A stretch of DNA of 64,000 bases from Roseiarcus sp963761435 (GTDB lineage Bacteria; Pseudomonadota; Alphaproteobacteria; Rhizobiales; Beijerinckiaceae). Made by a program: the position numbers and the translations under genes. Shown here in pieces: positions 24,183 through 32,798 of the stretch (position 1 is the first letter of the stretch; the number at the start of each line of letters is the position of its first letter). The notes beneath the pieces are model-generated. The model saw only the letters and a list, made by a program, of their open reading frames with translations, did not search any database and was not told the DNA's origin. The DNA is taken from assembly GCA_963761435.1 (NCBI GenBank), contig CAVXHJ010000010.1:1178001-1242000 (forward strand), given 5' to 3'.

Positions 24183-27100
24183 CGCCGCCGCCGCGAGCCG
24201 CCGCCTGGCCGGCCCGGCCAGGCGAGGCTAAGGTCTTTGCGCGACGTTCGAAGACCGGGCGTCACGACCCGCTTGCCGAACTGGCGGCGCAGCCCGAAGG
24301 CATGGCGAATGAGCATGTTGGCGTAGAGCCCGGGGCCGCTCGAATAGATCCGCCATCCGCCGTCGACGGCGATGCTGTCAGCGCCGACCCGCGCCCATTC
24401 GGCGCTCGCTTGATACCGGTCCAGGAAGGCTGCGTCGCTCGAGCTGAAGTAAGCGTTGCGCTGCCTCAGAGAGGCGTGCGGAAGCTCATCCGTAACGGCG
24501 ATCGGATTGGCGACCGCTAGCGCCCGCCATAGAGCGGCGAATTCGCCGATATCGCTCATCGCCTCGCCGTAGCGCAGGTGCGAATGGGTGTACATGAGCC
24601 CGATTTCGCGGCCGAAGAACGCGGCCAATTCCGCGCGGCGAAAGAACGTCTCCGGGCCGCCGTGATAGGCGATCGGCCGGTCCATCAGGCGCGCGCCGTC
24701 GGAAAACAAGAGATGCTTGCGGATGAGGCTCAAGTGCTTGCGCGCCTGGGCCTGAGTGAACATGCCGCCGATCATGCTTTGCGTCATCGGCAGGAGCGAG
24801 AATTTCAGTCCTGATTTGGTCTCGCTCGGATGCAGCAGAAGCTCGGGCTCGCCGCCTTCGGGCCGGAAAACGCCATAGCCGGCGACAATTCCGTCGCGGA
24901 TGAGATGAGCGTTGAAGTCCTTGCGGATCGCGGTTGCGAGCGCATCGAGCTCCTTGGCCTCTTTCGGAGCGCGCTTCGCCTGGCGAAGGATCCCGGCGTA
25001 GCGGCGAAGCTGCTCGTAGAGCAGAACGACCGTCCAGGCGCTCGTCATCCAGTCGTGCTTCGTCGGGTCGACCGGCTGCAGCGAATCGTTCCAGTCGCCG
25101 TTGCCATAACGTATCAGATTCGTGCCGGGGATGAAGCGCGCGCGCACCGTTTCCATCAGCTTGCCGACGTGGGCCGTCACCGGGTCGGCGCGCGCGGTCT
25201 TGTCGAAATTGTCCTCGCGGCGCCAAGCGATCGGTTCGTCAAGGAACGCAAAATCGCCGGTCGCCTCGACATAGTCGCAGAGCGCTTTCAGCGGCCAGAC
25301 GATGATGTCGCCATGCAACTCCTTGCTCTGAATGACGGAATAGGGTTCGAGCATGAACCATTGCGGCCAGTCGCCGCTCCCCTCGTACTGCTGGGCGAAA
25401 AGGATGCGCAGAATCTCCTTGACCGGCCTGTCGTGCTCGAGCGTCAGCAGAAGTTCGATCGAGCCCTGACAGACGTCGCGCGTGCCCCAGGCGCCGCCGG
25501 TATATTGTTCGAGACCGTGCGGCGCGGTGAGATGGATCATGCCGTCGTGGGCGAACCAGGGGAGGATCGTGTCGGCGGCGAGCGCGTCCCCGGAGCCCTT
25601 GGCGCTCATCACGCGAACGCCGCGGGTGAGATTGCCCCAGAAGCGGTCGCTTGGCTTGAGCATCGCGGCTTCGTCGACCGGCTTCGCGTATTTTGACGCG
25701 AGCGCTTCCGCTCGCTTCGCGTCGGTCATCGAGCCGACGACCGCGAATGCGAATTCGTTTGTGGGGCGGGTCCGCATGGCGGCATATGCGCCGCTGCGGC
25801 GCTTTCCGTCCGCATAGAGAAGTTCGTCGCCGCCTATGGCCTCGATGCGCCGGGGCGCATTTGTCACGAGGCAGTAGACGGCCTGCGGGTATTTCTGACC
25901 CCAGATGTGATTGAGATCGGGGCGGAATGTGAAACGCTTTCGCCGGGGGTCGATCTCGGTCCGGCCCGCGTGCGCGAATTCCTGCTCGCCCAGGACGAGA
26001 TGGCCGAAGACCAGGAACCGGCATGGCTTGCCTTCAACCGTCACCCGCCATTGCATGACGGGCTCGTCGCCCGAAACCGTCGCGTAAACCGTAACGGTCC
26101 GATCCCGGAGCTGATAGATCCAGCGGCAATCGCTGAGCCCCATCTCGAAGGCCGACGGCACCGTCAGCAGCCGCCATCCCTCGCTCATTTCGATGAGCAT
26201 CCGCAGTCCGCTCGCGCGGGTAATGTTGTAGGGATCGCGCGAGACGGAAAAAAGCTTGTGGAACGACGTGTTGCCGATCGCGAGCTGCGCGCCGAACACC
26301 CCATGCATCCATGCGGTCGCGCACAACATCGCATCGTCCGGCAGCATGCCATCGCCGCTGCGCGGCAGGGCGCCGTGACGGCGCACGATCACGCGCTCCT
26401 TGTCGCGCAGGACGACATGGCGGCTATGCGTTCGTCCAGGCGTGAAGAAGGAGAGAAGCCGGCCGTCGACCCGCTCGAGATGGGTGCGCCTGCGGTAGCG
26501 CGCTCGAATCGCTCCCTCGTCGAGGGCCTCGGCGACAGCGGCAGGCGCGTCGTGCAGGAGACTCCGCGGAGGGACCGCGAGAGCGACCTCGCGCGGCGCC
26601 CAATCCCCGCTGGCGCGCTCGACGATCTCGATGAGGCTCAGGTCGGCGTCGCTCGACGCCGCCGGATGATCGGGTTCATGAAAGCCGAAGAATGTCCACG
26701 ACGTCGCCGCCCCGGCCGCAACCGCCGCAGCCCTCGACTGCAGGGCCGCGCATGCGGTCTCAAACTGAAGGCGCTCCGAAGGCAGATTGGTCCCAAACCC
26801 GCCCGCGAACTGATCGGCGTCGCGGTAGCGGGGCCCCATCACCTGGCGAAAATCGGTGGCGAACCCGGCGGCGCCCTCGAGGCAGCCATGCGCGGCCCAA
26901 GGATATGTCCCCCCTTGCGACAGATTTTGCCGGCTCATGAGAACGTGGTTCAAGCGCGGATGCCGGGCGACATGCCAGTCGAGATACTGACTCGCATAGG
27001 CCTCGTTGTTCATGAGAAAGCCCTGATCGCCGAGCCCGATATCCTGGATGAAGACGGCGTCGCAGGAGACCTCGCTCGCGCGGCGGTTGATGACTTCGAC

Positions 27101-27472
27101 CCGCCATAGCCAGACCGGCGAGCGCGGAGGCAGCCAAAGAGTGACGCGATGGGCCAGCCCGCTCTGCTCGCCCTCCCACACAAAGCGGTCGTTGGCGGCG
27201 CCGACGCGAAGCCTCGCTTCCGGACCCATGACCGGCAGGATTGCCGAATCGTCTCCGCCCGCGCGCAGGTAGAGCCGCCCCATGCCGGGGGAGATGGGCG
27301 AGCCGAACACCTGATTGACCATGATCCGGCGCTTCGGATCGGCATGTTCGATCGCGAAGATCGCGCCGCTCGGCAAGAGGCTGATCGAGATCCCCGCGTC
27401 GTTGGCGATCGTGAGGAGGTTCAGATCTTCCCGGCGCGGCGTCGCCAGGACCTCTATGGACGCGTTCGACAT
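24179..27472 (-). CDS. GH94-type beta-glucan phosphorylase, resembling 1,2-beta-oligoglucan phosphorylase
   Basis: A roughly 1,097-residue cytoplasmic enzyme. An N-terminal beta-sandwich and linker precede an (alpha/alpha)6 domain with GH94 landmarks: WFAHDGMIHLTAPHGLEQYT, GGAWGTRDVCQGSIELLLTL, the general-acid aspartate (about 796) in NGDWNDS, and FSLLPMTQSMIGGMF. The length and these motifs match 1,2-beta-oligoglucan phosphorylases better than the roughly 800-residue cellobiose phosphorylases. It lacks the glycosyltransferase part of cyclic glucan synthase. The predicted reaction is phosphorolysis of beta-glucan oligomers to glucose 1-phosphate; GH161 (beta-1,3) is the main alternative. The C-terminus ends in a basic Gly/Arg run just after the barrel, so the usual C-terminal domain may be shortened. 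I start at MSNASIEV, just after GGGGAGG. Confidence 0.82.
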   Translation of the reverse strand: MSNASIEVLATPRREDLNLLTIANDAGISISLLPSGAIFAIEHADPKRRIMVNQVFGSPISPGMGRLYLRAGGDDSAILPVMGPEARLRVGAANDRFVWEGEQSGLAHRVTLWLPPRSPVWLWRVEVINRRASEVSCDAVFIQDIGLGDQGFLMNNEAYASQYLDWHVARHPRLNHVLMSRQNLSQGGTYPWAAHGCLEGAAGFATDFRQVMGPRYRDADQFAGGFGTNLPSERLQFETACAALQSRAAAVAAGAATSWTFFGFHEPDHPAASSDADLSLIEIVERASGDWAPREVALAVPPRSLLHDAPAAVAEALDEGAIRARYRRRTHLERVDGRLLSFFTPGRTHSRHVVLRDKERVIVRRHGALPRSGDGMLPDDAMLCATAWMHGVFGAQLAIGNTSFHKLFSVSRDPYNITRASGLRMLIEMSEGWRLLTVPSAFEMGLSDCRWIYQLRDRTVTVYATVSGDEPVMQWRVTVEGKPCRFLVFGHLVLGEQEFAHAGRTEIDPRRKRFTFRPDLNHIWGQKYPQAVYCLVTNAPRRIEAIGGDELLYADGKRRSGAYAAMRTRPTNEFAFAVVGSMTDAKRAEALASKYAKPVDEAAMLKPSDRFWGNLTRGVRVMSAKGSGDALAADTILPWFAHDGMIHLTAPHGLEQYTGGAWGTRDVCQGSIELLLTLEHDRPVKEILRILFAQQYEGSGDWPQWFMLEPYSVIQSKELHGDIIVWPLKALCDYVEATGDFAFLDEPIAWRREDNFDKTARADPVTAHVGKLMETVRARFIPGTNLIRYGNGDWNDSLQPVDPTKHDWMTSAWTVVLLYEQLRRYAGILRQAKRAPKEAKELDALATAIRKDFNAHLIRDGIVAGYGVFRPEGGEPELLLHPSETKSGLKFSLLPMTQSMIGGMFTQAQARKHLSLIRKHLLFSDGARLMDRPIAYHGGPETFFRRAELAAFFGREIGLMYTHSHLRYGEAMSDIGEFAALWRALAVANPIAVTDELPHASLRQRNAYFSSSDAAFLDRYQASAEWARVGADSIAVDGGWRIYSSGPGLYANMLIRHAFGLRRQFGKRVVTPGLRTSRKDLSLAWPGRPGGGSRRRR

Positions 27473-27494
27473 AGCCTCCCCCTGAACGGTTTTG

Positions 27495-28700
27495 TCAGTC
27501 AGGCAAAGCAAACACTCGCCTCAGCCATCTCGCAAACCTATCGCCCAACGCGCTCAGGACAAAGCGCGAAAGATTGACCGGCTTCGGCGGGGCCTCGGCC
27601 GACCCTCCGATCAGCCGGCCTTCAAGGTTGCGCGAAAACTCGGCGATCATGCGCTGGGCGAGGTTTCGCACCAGACTGGGGCGTCCGAATTGCGCCAGCG
27701 CGCCTTTAAGCGCGTAGCCGATCGAAAGCTCGACGCGAGCGGTTCCGGGCGTCTCGCCCTCGACAACGCGATAGCGGATTTCGCCCTGCATCGTGGAGCG
27801 CTCGCCAGCGTCCGCGCCTGTTCCGAGGATTCGTCCAGCCCGCCTTTCTTCATCGCGTTCGATGACGGCCGCGCCGCGGAACCGGGGCGAGATCGGCCCA
27901 AACTTCACCAGAATGCCGCCCTCAACCCGATTCGGGGTCGGCTCGCCGTCGACAAATGCGCCGGGAATGCAATCGGCGATCTCCCGGATGCGGCCGAATG
28001 CGGCGAACACCTCTCCCGGAGGGCTGGCGATGGTGAAACTCTGTTCGAACTCGTGCGCCGGGATGAAGGCGGCGGCGACTTTCGCCGCCGGGGGCCCGCC
28101 GCGGGGCGCACGGATTTTTGGCGCTGGCGCGCCGCCAGCGGGCGCCCCGGATCCGATCCGGGCGCCGATCGGCCCCAGTCCGCGCCCGGGATCGGCGACA
28201 ATCGCGGCGATCCCACGCCCGCGCCGCGCTGCGATCACGCTTCGGACAGCCTGGACGATGCCAACGTAGCCGGTGCAACGGCACAGGTTGCCGCTAAGAC
28301 CCAGCCGGACGCGCCGCTCGTCGGGCTCCCGCAGGCGCAAGACCAGGTCACGAGCGGAGACAAGCATTCCCGGCGTGCAGAATCCGCATTGCAGGGCGTG
28401 TTCGCGATTGAAAGCCGCGCGCAGCTCTATCGCGATCTCGTCGTCGTCGAGACCCTCGATGGTGGTGACTTCGGCGCCGCCGCAGGCGCCGGCCAAGGTG
28501 ATGCATGGGCGGATCGGCTCGCCATCGACGAGGAGCGTGCACGCCCCGCAAACCCCATGCTCGCATCCCAAGTGCGTTCCGGTGAGGTTCAGGTCCTCGC
28601 GCAGGAAGTCGGCGAGATGCCGGCGAGGCTCGACCTCCCTCGACACCGGGCGGCCGTTGACGCTGAGCGAGAGCCGCATCGTCTGCCCTTCCGCCCTCAT
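27495..28700 (-). CDS. Molybdenum hydroxylase small subunit fused to CoxG-like domain
   Basis: A 401-residue fusion. Residues 1-160 are a CoxS/XdhA-type [2Fe-2S] subunit: plant-ferredoxin cluster Cys46, Cys51, Cys54 and Cys66 (GCEHGVCGACTLL), then the second cluster CGFC at 105-108 and CRC at 140-142. A low-complexity linker rich in Gly/Ala/Pro (about 165-205) leads to a CoxG-like SRPBCC domain (about 210-365; FEQSFTIASPPGEVFAAFGR, GEIRYRVVEG), which in CO dehydrogenase helps maturation and membrane attachment. The start overlaps the stop of the FAD subunit gene (ATGA). The [2Fe-2S] part passes electrons from the molybdenum centre to FAD. The fusion joins two proteins that are usually separate. 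Confidence 0.9.
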   Translation of the reverse strand: MRAEGQTMRLSLSVNGRPVSREVEPRRHLADFLREDLNLTGTHLGCEHGVCGACTLLVDGEPIRPCITLAGACGGAEVTTIEGLDDDEIAIELRAAFNREHALQCGFCTPGMLVSARDLVLRLREPDERRVRLGLSGNLCRCTGYVGIVQAVRSVIAARRGRGIAAIVADPGRGLGPIGARIGSGAPAGGAPAPKIRAPRGGPPAAKVAAAFIPAHEFEQSFTIASPPGEVFAAFGRIREIADCIPGAFVDGEPTPNRVEGGILVKFGPISPRFRGAAVIERDEERRAGRILGTGADAGERSTMQGEIRYRVVEGETPGTARVELSIGYALKGALAQFGRPSLVRNLAQRMIAEFSRNLEGRLIGGSAEAPPKPVNLSRFVLSALGDRFARWLRRVFALPD

Positions 28701-29566
28701 GCGGCGTCCTGGACCTTCGCGGTCCCCTGCCCGCTCGCCTGAACGACCGCGCGCCTGAGCACTGCGACATGGACGTGACGGTCGACGGGGTCGCTCATGC
28801 CGGCCGCGGACAGAATTGCGTCCGCCGCGGAAGCGTCGAAGCGCGAGGCGAATGACTGGCCGATCTCGCCGCCGAACAGGATTCGCGCATCCTCGATGAC
28901 GACGGGCGCCGCCTCGACGGCGCCGATAACCGCGCGCCCTCTACCTTCCTCCGGATCGATCACGACCGCGCCGATCGCCTCGGCGAATTCGCCGACCTTG
29001 CGGCAATGCTTGACGTAGCCCCACCGCGACGACGGCGGCAGAACAGGCACGCGCACGGCCGTGACGAGCTCGTCGGGAGCAAGCGCAACGTCGAGCGCGC
29101 CGCGCACGAACTTGTCGAGCGCTATGCGCCGACGCTTTCGCGCGCCCGAAGCGATCTCGACTTCGGCGTTGAGCGCGGCGAGAGCGGAAACCCAGTCCGC
29201 CGCCGGATCGGCATGAGCAAGGCTGCCCCCGATCGTGCCGCGGTTGCGCACCGCGCGGTAGGCGATGCCGGCAGCGACGCGGGCCATCATCCCGTTGGTG
29301 ACGTCTTCGACCCGGCCGTCCTCGATATCCGCATGGGTCACACAGGCGCCGATGACGAGCCCGCCATCCTCCCGCTCGAACCGCCGCAGCTCCGGCACTC
29401 CCGAGATGTCGACGATGCGATCGGGCTCGGCCAGGCGGAGATTGAGCATGGGTCCAAGCGATTGCCCTCCGGCCATGACCTTTGTCGCTCCGTCCGCGCC
29501 GGCGATCATGGCCAGCGCCGCGTCGAGATCGCGCGGCCGGTCCATGGCGAAGCGCGCGGGCTTCAT
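28697..29566 (-). CDS. Molybdenum hydroxylase FAD subunit (CoxM/CutM family)
   Basis: A 289-residue FAD-binding subunit. It shows the two FAD pyrophosphate motifs of the CoxM family, AGGQSLGPMLNLRLAEPDR and RNRGTIGGSLAHADPAADW, and a C-terminal CO-dehydrogenase flavoprotein domain. It accepts electrons from the [2Fe-2S] subunit and passes them to a quinone or another acceptor. Both ends overlap neighbouring genes by 4 bp (ATGA), so it is tightly coupled to the large and small subunits of the same enzyme. Confidence 0.93.
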   Translation of the reverse strand: MKPARFAMDRPRDLDAALAMIAGADGATKVMAGGQSLGPMLNLRLAEPDRIVDISGVPELRRFEREDGGLVIGACVTHADIEDGRVEDVTNGMMARVAAGIAYRAVRNRGTIGGSLAHADPAADWVSALAALNAEVEIASGARKRRRIALDKFVRGALDVALAPDELVTAVRVPVLPPSSRWGYVKHCRKVGEFAEAIGAVVIDPEEGRGRAVIGAVEAAPVVIEDARILFGGEIGQSFASRFDASAADAILSAAGMSDPVDRHVHVAVLRRAVVQASGQGTAKVQDAA

Positions 29567-31938
29567 GAGGCGGCCTTCAGCCCCGTCGCGGTCGCGCGCG
29601 CCTCGAGGACAGCCTCGACGATCCGCCGTGGCGTTATCGGCGAATGTCGCAGCTCCGCGCCGAGCGGCCTGAGCGCGTCGTTGACGGCGTTGGCGATCGC
29701 CGCGGGCGGGGCGATGGCGCCGCCTTCGCCGACGCCCTTCGCGCCGAACTGGGTGTAGGGGGAGCGGGTCTCCATGTGCACGATGCGCGCCGCCGGAGTC
29801 TCGGGCGCGCCGGGCAGGAGGTAGTCGGCGAAGGTCGAGGCTTGCGGCTGACCGGCGGCGTCGAACAGCATTTCCTCATAGAGGGCCGTGCCTACGCCCT
29901 GCGCGAGCCCGCCATGGATCTGGCCGTCGACGACGAGCGGATTGACCAGGACGCCGCCGTCCTCGACGACGACGTAGTCGAGGATCTCGACTTCGCCGAG
30001 GTCCGGATCGAGCGCCACCGCGACCGCGTGGGCTGCATAGCTGAAAACGCCCGAGTCCCGGACCGGCCTGTATCCGCTGGTCGTTTCGAGGCCGCGTCCG
30101 TCGACGTCGGCGGGAAGATCCTGCGGACGCCGGTACCAGGTGCGCGCGATCGTGGTCAGCGAGACCTCGCCTGACGGACCTCGCACCAGCCCGTCCTCGA
30201 AGCGAGCGTCTTCGGGACGGGCCTGGATGAGATGGGCGCCGATGCGCGTCGCTCTCTCGGCGAGCTCGCGGCAGGCGGCGGCGACCGCGCCGCCGGCCAT
30301 CACCATTGCGCGCGAGCCCCAGGTGCCGGTCGAATAGGGCGTCATCGCGGTGTCGCCCAAGACGACCCGGATCCGCGCCACGGGAACGCCGAGGATCTCA
30401 TGGGCGACCTGGGCGAGCGTCGTCTCGAGACCCTGGCCGTGGGAATGGAGGCCGACCCGCAATTCGAGTCCGCCGTCCGGCGTCATTCGCGCGCTGGCCT
30501 GCTCGCGGCCCGGCACCATCGGGATGCCCCAGCCGGCATAGACGGATGTGCCGTGTGCGGACTGCTCGCAATAGATCGCGAGCCCCAGCCCGACCCGGCG
30601 TCCGTCCGGCTCGCCGGCCTTTTGCCGGGCGCGGATCGCATCGGCGTCGATCGTCTTCAAGGCGCGCGCCAGCGCCTGCGGATAGTCGCCGCTGTCGAAG
30701 TGCTTGTTGGTGATGTTGTCGAACGGCATCTGCTCGGGCCGGACAAGATTTTTCAGCCGCACCGTTTCGGGCGCGAGCCCGGCGGCCGAAGCGACAGCGT
30801 CGAGGGTCAGCTCGAGAGCGAAGCAGACGCCCGTCCTGGCGACGCCGCGATAGGGCAGGATCGGGCATTTGTTGGTCGCCACCGACCAGGTGCGGCAGCG
30901 GTAGGCCGGAAAATCGTAGGGACCCGGCAGAATGCTGGCCACCTGGGCCGCTTCCAGACAAGCGGTGAACGGATAGGCCGAATAGGCGCCGGAATCGACG
31001 ATCGCCTCGCAGTCGACGCCGCGGAGCCGCCCGTCGCGCTCGGCGTAGAGCGTGATCTCGTAATGGTGCTCGCGGCAGTTGGCGTTGGCGGTCAGGTGCT
31101 CGCGCCGGTCCTCGAGCCAGCGAACCGCATGACGGCGGCGAAGCGCGAGCCAGCCGAGGCAGATTTCCTCGGCGAGCAGGATCCCCTTGTAGCCGAAGCC
31201 GCCGCCGACGTCGGGCGAGATGATGCGGACGCGGCCCTCCTCCAGGCAAAGACATTCGGCAAGGCCGGTGCGAACGACATGCGGCATCTGGCTCGCCGTG
31301 TGGAGAACGAGCTGATCGCTGCGATGGTCGAGCACGGCGACGCAGCCCCGCCCCTCGATCGGCGCCATGCATTGTCGCGCGGTCGAGATCGTGCGGGTGA
31401 TCTTGATCGGCGCGTCGAAAGCAGCGTCGATTCCGGTGTCGACCGCCGTCTCGAGGAAGACGTTGTCGCCCCAATGCTCGTGCACGAGGGCGGAGCCCGG
31501 CTCGCACGCCGCGCGCATGTCACGGACGGCGGGAAGCTCCTCGAGGTCGAGCGCGACGCTCGCGGCGATATCCTCGGCTTCGGCGCGCGTCGGGGCGACG
31601 CACATGGCGATGAGCTCGCCGACGTGCCTCACCTTGCCCGTCGCGAGCGGCGGCTGCTCCGATACCTTGAAGCCAGGCAATCCCGACACGGCCCTGATGG
31701 CCTTGACCCCGGCAAGATCCGCTGCGGTGAAAACCTGGTCCCGTACGGCTTCCGGGATTTCGACGCCGCGGATGCGGGCATGCGCCAGCGGGCTGCGGAC
31801 GAAGGCCACGTCCTGCATTCCCGGCAGGCGGATGTCGCCGACATATTGGCCCAAGCCCCGCATCAGGCGCTCGTCTTCCTTGCGCGGCAGCCGCGCGCCG
31901 ACGCCCTGATTCGCTTGGGACCCGTCGGCGCCGGTCAA
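29563..31938 (-). CDS. Molybdenum hydroxylase large (Mo-binding) subunit, xanthine dehydrogenase family
   Basis: A 791-residue catalytic subunit. The start (LPRKEDERLMRGLGQYVGDI), the Moco-binding ISPDVGGGFGYKG (240-252) and the catalytic glutamate E738 in GAKGVGEGG are intact. The active-site loop is LPYRGVARTG (361-370). It lacks the AYxCSFR motif of true aerobic CO dehydrogenase and is nearer the AYRGAGR motif of 'form II' and aldehyde/aromatic hydroxylases. CO oxidation is therefore unlikely; hydroxylation of an aldehyde or N-heterocycle is the better guess. The start overlaps the hydrolase gene and the stop overlaps the FAD-subunit gene. Insertion of the cofactor would need MobA/MocA-type proteins, which are not in the window. 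Confidence 0.9.
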   Translation of the reverse strand: MTGADGSQANQGVGARLPRKEDERLMRGLGQYVGDIRLPGMQDVAFVRSPLAHARIRGVEIPEAVRDQVFTAADLAGVKAIRAVSGLPGFKVSEQPPLATGKVRHVGELIAMCVAPTRAEAEDIAASVALDLEELPAVRDMRAACEPGSALVHEHWGDNVFLETAVDTGIDAAFDAPIKITRTISTARQCMAPIEGRGCVAVLDHRSDQLVLHTASQMPHVVRTGLAECLCLEEGRVRIISPDVGGGFGYKGILLAEEICLGWLALRRRHAVRWLEDRREHLTANANCREHHYEITLYAERDGRLRGVDCEAIVDSGAYSAYPFTACLEAAQVASILPGPYDFPAYRCRTWSVATNKCPILPYRGVARTGVCFALELTLDAVASAAGLAPETVRLKNLVRPEQMPFDNITNKHFDSGDYPQALARALKTIDADAIRARQKAGEPDGRRVGLGLAIYCEQSAHGTSVYAGWGIPMVPGREQASARMTPDGGLELRVGLHSHGQGLETTLAQVAHEILGVPVARIRVVLGDTAMTPYSTGTWGSRAMVMAGGAVAAACRELAERATRIGAHLIQARPEDARFEDGLVRGPSGEVSLTTIARTWYRRPQDLPADVDGRGLETTSGYRPVRDSGVFSYAAHAVAVALDPDLGEVEILDYVVVEDGGVLVNPLVVDGQIHGGLAQGVGTALYEEMLFDAAGQPQASTFADYLLPGAPETPAARIVHMETRSPYTQFGAKGVGEGGAIAPPAAIANAVNDALRPLGAELRHSPITPRRIVEAVLEARATATGLKAAS

Positions 31939-32798
31939 TGCGAGACGTCCTCGAGCAGGCGTTGCGCGGCGCGGACAAGCTGACCGCCCGGGCGACGGAG
32001 CTCGTTGAGAATGGTGAAGTGATCGGCGCCGCCAACCGGCAACAAAGGGCCGGGAAGATGGGCGGCCGAGCGCAGCGCATGGAGATTGCGCGAATCGTGG
32101 ACAAGCGCGGGAAGCTCACGCGTACCGTAGGCGATCGCGAGCGGCTTCGGGGCGGTTGGCAAAGTCCGCACGGGCGAGAGGGTCGCGATTTCCTCGTCGG
32201 TGAGCCTCAGCGCGTCGTTGAGCGCGGTGTCGCGCAGCGGCGCGAGATCGTAGACGCCGGATATCGCCAGGCCCGCCGCGACCAGCCGATGCCCGAGATG
32301 CAGCGCCGCCAGCTGCCCGCCAGCCGACCAGCCGGAGAGCACCACCGGGCCGGCGATCCCATGCGCCGGCCCATGATCGGCGAGCCAGTCGAGCGCGGCG
32401 CCGATCTCGCGCACGATGGCGGTCAAGGTGGCTTGCGGCGTCAGCGTATAGCTCGGCATCGCAGTCGACCAGCCCGTCGCCGCCAGTCCTTCGGCGTAGA
32501 CGGCGAAGACCTCGCGCGAATTCCTGAGCCAGTAGCCGCCGTGGATGAAGACGAGGCACGGCGCCTGCGCGTCGCGCGCCGGGTAGAGATCGAAAGCCGT
32601 GCGCTCGCCCGGCGCATAAGGGATGTCCAGGCCGCCCGGATGGGCTTTGCGATAGGCGGCCGAGGCTGTGTTGCGCGCTTCGATGAGGGCCGCGCTATTG
32701 GCGACCGCCCCATTGTTGTCATAGGCGGCGTTGCGCGCGGCCGGGTCGAGCGACGCCCAGACAGCTTGAGGCGCAGGCGCCTCGGCGGCGAGACTCAC
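31935..32798 (-). CDS. Alpha/beta hydrolase (kynurenine formamidase-like)
   Basis: A 287-residue alpha/beta hydrolase with the HGGYW oxyanion motif and the nucleophile elbow GWSAGG. The catalytic histidine is probably in GGADHFTIL and an acid residue lies before it. HGGYW with GxSAGG is typical of arylformamidase/BNA7-like and carboxylesterase enzymes. The GTG at 32798 is chosen because it overlaps the stop of the upstream amidohydrolase gene (GTGA). The longer frame has no family match. The pairing with an amidohydrolase and a molybdenum hydroxylase suggests stepwise hydrolysis and oxidation of an amide or ester substrate. Confidence 0.86.
   Translation of the reverse strand: MSLAAEAPAPQAVWASLDPAARNAAYDNNGAVANSAALIEARNTASAAYRKAHPGGLDIPYAPGERTAFDLYPARDAQAPCLVFIHGGYWLRNSREVFAVYAEGLAATGWSTAMPSYTLTPQATLTAIVREIGAALDWLADHGPAHGIAGPVVLSGWSAGGQLAALHLGHRLVAAGLAISGVYDLAPLRDTALNDALRLTDEEIATLSPVRTLPTAPKPLAIAYGTRELPALVHDSRNLHALRSAAHLPGPLLPVGGADHFTILNELRRPGGQLVRAAQRLLEDVSH

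Noticed and set aside
22008..24326. A 772-codon open frame on the plus strand
   Set aside because: It lies antisense to the discoidin protein gene, is very rich in Arg, Ala and Gly, and matches no family. It is a shadow caused by high GC.
24179..27472. Cyclic beta-1,2-glucan synthase (NdvB/ChvB)
   Set aside because: Only the GH94-like part is present. The membrane glycosyltransferase domain of the roughly 2,800-residue synthase is missing and there are no transmembrane helices.
29563..31938. Aerobic carbon monoxide dehydrogenase (CoxL)
   Set aside because: The subunit order and the CoxG domain suggest it, but the active-site loop is LPYRGVARTG and lacks the AYxCSFR motif with its copper-binding cysteine. 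I call it a molybdenum hydroxylase of unknown substrate.
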